Shown here: one piece after another, positions 59,070-64,000 of the stretch
How positions within the stretch are numbered: position 1 is the first letter of the stretch
How the letters are laid out: the number at the start of each line of letters is the position of its first letter
NCBI RefSeq assembly: GCF_016907315.1
Contig: NZ_JAFBBS010000001.1
Span: forward strand, 806,001-870,000
Source: Microbacterium esteraromaticum
GTDB lineage: Bacteria > Actinomycetota > Actinomycetes > Actinomycetales > Microbacteriaceae
DNA length: 64,000 bases
Direction: 5' to 3'
Program-made: the position numbers and the translations under genes
The notes under the pieces: model-generated
Told to the model about the DNA's origin: nothing
The model's input: only the letters and a program-made list of their open reading frames with translations
Databases searched by the model: none

Positions 59070-60164
59070 TCAGCGCGTGTGGCGCGGGTCTTCGGCGACC
59101 GGGCGCCGCGACAGCCGGGTGAGCCGCGGCACGTCGGCGGTGGCACCGGCGTCGGCCGGTACGATCACCTGCTGAGCAGCGGCGATCAGCGTCTCTCCCG
59201 CTCGCACCACCAGCTCGCCCACCGGCGCACGGCGCGACAGCATCGCGAGCGCGATCGGGCCGTCTTCATGGTGCATCGCGACCGAGGTGATGTGCCCGAC
59301 CTCGGCATCCCCCGCCAGCACCGCGTCGCCAGGCGACGGCATGACGACATCGCTGCCGTCGAGCAGCAGCGCGGCGAGCCGGCGAGGTGGATGCCCGAGG
59401 TTGTGCACCTTGGCGACCGTCTCCTGGCCGCGGTAGCAGCCCTTGTTCAGATGCACCGCACTGCGGATCCAGTCGGACTCGTGCGGGATGCTGCGGTCAT
59501 CGACCTCGCGAGACCAGCGGGGCCGCCAGGCAGCGACGCGCAGCGCCTCGGCGGCGAGTGCTCCGGCGAAGGGTCCGGTCAGCGAGCCTGCGTCGTCGAC
59601 GACGGCGATGCACCAGCTGTAGTCGGCGGCCGGATGACCGGAGGCGACGGCGTACTGGTGCCCACCTGGCTGCACGTGCGCCCACGGGTCGCGCCAGATC
59701 AGCGGGACGCCGTGCGGTGCGGATGCCGTCGTGCGCGCCTCTGCGGACCCGCCTGCGAAGAAACCGACCAGCGTCGCCTCTGCGCGCACGGTCACCGTCA
59801 CGCGCGAGCGGAACACCATGCGCTGCAGCCAGCCGGCGAGCTTCTCGGCGCCGCCCTCGTCGGCGATCAGCCAGACCGACGCGCCGTCTTCGAGAACGCC
59901 GGCCGCATGCTCTACCCGGCCCTGCGGGTCGAGCACGAGCAGTTCGGTGCTGTCGCCGGCGCGCAGCCGCGCCACGGACTGCGAGGTGATCGAGTCGAGC
60001 CAGCTGAGCCTGTCGTCGCCGGCGACCTCGATCAGCACGCGATCCGTGATCGGCGCGATCGCCTCACCAGACGCCAGGCGGCGCTGCTCGACGAGCGGGT
60101 TGCCGAAGTGCTGGATCAGCTCGCCCTCGCGCACAGCGCCCGCGATGCCGTCGAACGCGGCCAT
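59070..60164 (-). CDS. ygfZ: Folate-binding YgfZ/GcvT-like protein
   Basis: A 364-residue protein of the YgfZ family, which uses tetrahydrofolate and helps assemble or repair iron-sulfur clusters. The diagnostic motif KGCYRGQE occurs as LNKGCYRGQETVAKVHNLG (cysteine near 245). The N-terminal folate-binding part has LIEVAGDDRLSWLDSITSQS. Its start lies 1 nt after the nitrobindin stop, so the two are co-transcribed. From memory, mycobacteria also place ygfZ-like and FABP-like genes side by side near glnR. Confidence 0.93.
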   Translation of the reverse strand: MAAFDGIAGAVREGELIQHFGNPLVEQRRLASGEAIAPITDRVLIEVAGDDRLSWLDSITSQSVARLRAGDSTELLVLDPQGRVEHAAGVLEDGASVWLIADEGGAEKLAGWLQRMVFRSRVTVTVRAEATLVGFFAGGSAEARTTASAPHGVPLIWRDPWAHVQPGGHQYAVASGHPAADYSWCIAVVDDAGSLTGPFAGALAAEALRVAAWRPRWSREVDDRSIPHESDWIRSAVHLNKGCYRGQETVAKVHNLGHPPRRLAALLLDGSDVVMPSPGDAVLAGDAEVGHITSVAMHHEDGPIALAMLSRRAPVGELVVRAGETLIAAAQQVIVPADAGATADVPRLTRLSRRPVAEDPRHTR

Positions 60165-60165
60165 G

Positions 60166-60768
60166 TCAGACCTTCGCCATGCGCGCCGAGGCGTGCGACT
60201 TCAGCTTCTCGCCGAGGGCGGTGATGTCCCACGCCCAGAGCAGATGCCCGTCGACCAGCCCGTACATGCGGGTCGCCGCCGAGTACTCCCGGCTCTCGGC
60301 GGGGCGGACGACGGCGTCGGTGGCGATGTCGATGCGCGGGCCGGCGATGCGACCCAGGTACAGCTCGAGCGTGCCGTCGGAGTGCGTCACCGAGACCTGA
60401 AGCGGGAATCCGTCGTCGGTGCGCAGCGCTTCGACGTCGTCGACCGTGCGCGGCGCAGCCTCTCCAGTCGGCGGAAGCAGGGCCGGACCGGGGTCGGCGT
60501 CCGTGAGCGGACGCGCGAGACGCCAGAAGCCCGTCTCCGCCAGCAGGGCGACGGGCTCGTCCATGCCGTCGGCGCCGCGGAACGACGCGGACGCGGCGTA
60601 GTTCAGGAAGGGGCCGCCATCATGGCTGAAGCTCACGCGGTGCGTGAACTCCCCCTGGTGACGGTGCTCGCCGGCCGTGTACTCGATGACGCCGGTGCCC
60701 TCCCAGACACCGAGCAGCCAGGACAGCGGTGCGAGGTCAGCCGGAAGATCGGTGGGCAGCTCGATCAC
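60166..60768 (-). CDS. Nitrobindin-type heme protein (FABP/DUF1794 family)
   Basis: A 200-residue beta-barrel protein. The signature GxWxGxG appears as LLGVWEGTGVIEY (residues 18-30). The proximal heme histidine is expected in the C-terminal LGEKLKSHASARM, as in bacterial and human nitrobindins. Such proteins bind ferric heme and isomerise peroxynitrite to nitrate. GTG start 10 nt downstream of the preceding small gene's stop, consistent with an operon: small membrane protein, nitrobindin, ygfZ. Confidence 0.92.
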   Translation of the reverse strand: MIELPTDLPADLAPLSWLLGVWEGTGVIEYTAGEHRHQGEFTHRVSFSHDGGPFLNYAASASFRGADGMDEPVALLAETGFWRLARPLTDADPGPALLPPTGEAAPRTVDDVEALRTDDGFPLQVSVTHSDGTLELYLGRIAGPRIDIATDAVVRPAESREYSAATRMYGLVDGHLLWAWDITALGEKLKSHASARMAKV

Positions 60769-60780
60769 GACGGCGTCGGA

Positions 60781-60894
60781 TCAGCGCTGGCCGCGGAACA
60801 GGTTGACGAGCACGACGCCGGAGACGAAGGCGATCGCGAGGCTCGCAAGCCCCAGCAGGCCGAGGAAGAAGAATTCGAGCGCGACGAGGTCCAT
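60781..60894 (-). CDS. Single-helix membrane microprotein (37 aa)
   Basis: A 37-residue protein, MDLVALEFFFLGLLGLASL onward, ending VNLFRGQR. It is one hydrophobic helix with a short basic end. TAGAGT (60107-60102 in register at 60902-60907) ends 7 nt before the ATG, the same leaderless pattern as known genes nearby. It is the first gene of the nitrobindin-ygfZ operon. Function unknown. Confidence 0.6.
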   Translation of the reverse strand: MDLVALEFFFLGLLGLASLAIAFVSGVVLVNLFRGQR

Positions 60895-60926
60895 GCCGTC
60901 CACTCTACCCCTCCGCGGAAGGGGTG

Positions 60927-61220
60927 TCAGAGGGCCGACGCGAGTGCGGCGATGCCGAAGGCCGCCGACACCAGGCCCATGATCACCAGTGCCCCGACGA
61001 CGCTGCCGGCCATGCGCACGATGAACCCCTGCGCCCGTCCATAGGCGAGCTGGACGCCGAACGAGACGAGCACGATCCCGCCGAAGGCGATCAGCAGCCA
61101 TCCCACCCTCGACTCCTCGGGCAGCACGATGCCGAGCGTGACCGCGACCACCAGCGAGGCGATCCAGACCGCGACCACGCCGTGGAAGGCGTTGCGCGGG
61201 GCGAGGGCCGGTTCAGACAT
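60927..61220 (-). CDS. Three-helix membrane protein (97 aa)
   Basis: A 97-residue protein with three hydrophobic helices (VVAVWIASLVVAVTLGIVLP, VGWLLIAFGGIVLVSFGVQL and MAGSVVGALVIMGLVSAAFG). TACGAT (61232-61227) ends 6 nt before the ATG at 61220, which fixes the start over a longer frame. It is divergent from glnR. Function unknown. Confidence 0.78.
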   Translation of the reverse strand: MSEPALAPRNAFHGVVAVWIASLVVAVTLGIVLPEESRVGWLLIAFGGIVLVSFGVQLAYGRAQGFIVRMAGSVVGALVIMGLVSAAFGIAALASAL

Positions 61221-61297
61221 GGTGACATCGTAACGGCCGCGCCTGCGGGCATCCGGCATCCCGTCATCAGCCGCGCCTGCGCCACTAGCATTGACCC

Positions 61298-61975
61298 GTG
61301 GTCCTCGTGCTGGCACTCACCTCGGCCCCCGACGGGGACCCGGCGCTGCCTGCGCTCGAGCTGCTGCCGCACAGCATCCGCCGCCACCCGCTCGACCAGG
61401 CACGCCTTCTGGATCTGCCCGAGAGCGATGCCGTGCTCGTCGACGCGCGCGGCGACCTGGCTGCGGCGCGCGCAGCCTGCCGGCTGCTGCGCACCGCCGC
61501 GACCGAGGCGCCGGTGCTGCTGGTCGTCACCGAGGGCGGCATGAGCGCCATCGCGTCGGACTGGGGCTTCGACGACGTGCTGCTGTGCACGGCTGGTCCG
61601 GCGGAGGTGGATGCCCGCCTGCGGCTCGCGCTGGCCCGGGTGGATGCCGCAGCCCCCGCCCACGTGCAGGCGTCCGGCATCACGATCGACGAGCAGTCGT
61701 ACTCGGCCCGCCTGCACGGGCGGCCGCTGGATCTCACCTACAAGGAGTTCCAGCTGCTGCACTTCCTCGCCACGCACCCCTCCCGCGTATTCACCCGCGA
61801 GCAGCTGCTGAGCGATGTGTGGGGCTACGACTACTTCGGGGGCACGCGCACGGTCGACGTGCACGTGCGACGGCTGCGCGCCAAGCTCGGCGAGGCCGAG
61901 CAGATCATCGGCACCGTGCGCAACGTCGGGTATCGCTTCAATCTGCACGACGAGCCGTCGACATCGGCGGACTGA
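61298..61975 (+). CDS. glnR: Nitrogen regulator GlnR (atypical OmpR-type)
   Basis: A 225-residue orphan response regulator. The start [20 protein letters not shown] and [21 protein letters not shown] match GlnR closely. The receiver lacks the usual acidic pocket and phosphorylation lysine; Asp44 and Asp49 correspond to residues that support a phosphorylation-independent dimer in GlnR. The C-terminal winged helix is [19 protein letters not shown] then [22 protein letters not shown] start with TAGCAT (61286-61291) 6 nt upstream. It should control ammonium assimilation genes (glnA, amtB, nirB) under nitrogen limitation. Confidence 0.93.
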   Translation: MVLVLALTSAPDGDPALPALELLPHSIRRHPLDQARLLDLPESDAVLVDARGDLAAARAACRLLRTAATEAPVLLVVTEGGMSAIASDWGFDDVLLCTAGPAEVDARLRLALARVDAAAPAHVQASGITIDEQSYSARLHGRPLDLTYKEFQLLHFLATHPSRVFTREQLLSDVWGYDYFGGTRTVDVHVRRLRAKLGEAEQIIGTVRNVGYRFNLHDEPSTSAD

Positions 61976-62015
61976 GTTCGCATATCCGTCACCGGCGGGT
62001 GCAAAGATGTACCCC

Positions 62016-64000
<1,985 letters not shown>

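Overview
The window is chromosomal DNA of a high-GC actinobacterium. The 16S rRNA text reads like a Microbacteriaceae member, and several genes (DUF3027, DUF3263, Lsr2, CarD, a GlnR-type regulator, an MTES_1575-type nuclease domain) point to Microbacterium or a close relative. This assignment comes from pattern recognition, not a search. Nearly all of it is core genome: I see no insertion sequence, prophage, integrase or CRISPR array.

Layout. 1-6537: a cut-off NAD(P)-binding oxidoreductase, then the histidine-utilisation operon hutH-hutU-hutI-hutG on the minus strand, with a divergent IclR-type regulator. 6552-13030: a complete rRNA operon on the minus strand (16S, 23S, 5S; no tRNA in the spacer), with two sigma70-like promoters, a boxA-like leader, a terminator and a tRNA-Ala(CGC). 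13058-16969: membrane protein, GNAT acetyltransferase and galU on the minus strand; 5-formyl-THF cyclo-ligase, FmdB/Ruc-like zinc ribbon and mscL on the plus strand. 16994-21615: a large helicase-nuclease with degenerate ATPase motifs, divergent from an alkyltransferase-like protein that lacks the acceptor cysteine. 21665-24580: acetate-type symporter operon with a divergent RamA-like regulator. 24657-27865: lsr2, tRNA-Arg(CCT), an HNH nuclease, an M23 peptidase and an iron-dependent DtxR regulator. 27917-33884: serC, a DUF3027 protein with an acidic tail, a long cold-shock protein, and an XPB helicase with its usual upstream partner. 33906-38780: a two-component system, an orphan WXG100 protein and groL under a perfect CIRCE element. 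38847-46000: VirR-like LytR_C protein, DUF3263, DUF2332, msrB-nitroreductase, a YdcZ-type permease, an SRAP protein, a Tat-exported carboxypeptidase, tRNA-Thr(TGT) and a DsbA-like protein without CxxC. 46227-50432: an orphan sugar-ABC ATPase, a DUF4032 kinase-like protein, an oxidoreductase and rlmB. 50425-53676: the carD-ispDF-cysS-rlmB block. 53827-64000: a lipoprotein, regX3-senX3 divergent from phoU, gpmA, a methyltransferase, YgfZ, nitrobindin, two small membrane proteins, glnR and a truncated ppk.

Functional themes. Carbon and nitrogen scavenging (hut, acetate uptake, glnR) sits with phosphate control (senX3-regX3, phoU, ppk). DNA-repair-like genes recur (alkyltransferase-like protein, helicase-nuclease, XPB pair, SRAP, HNH). 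Window-wide, about two dozen start codons have a -10-like hexamer 6-8 nt upstream and usually no Shine-Dalgarno sequence, the mark of leaderless transcripts; this was used to choose many starts.

The most unusual items are the full-length O6-alkylguanine transferase homologue with Pro-Val-His-Arg instead of Pro-Cys-His-Arg, and the divergently transcribed SF1 helicase-nuclease whose Walker A lysine and Walker B glutamate are both replaced. They share a 178-bp intergenic region with two inverted repeats. Whether they form one damage-sensing module is a hypothesis.
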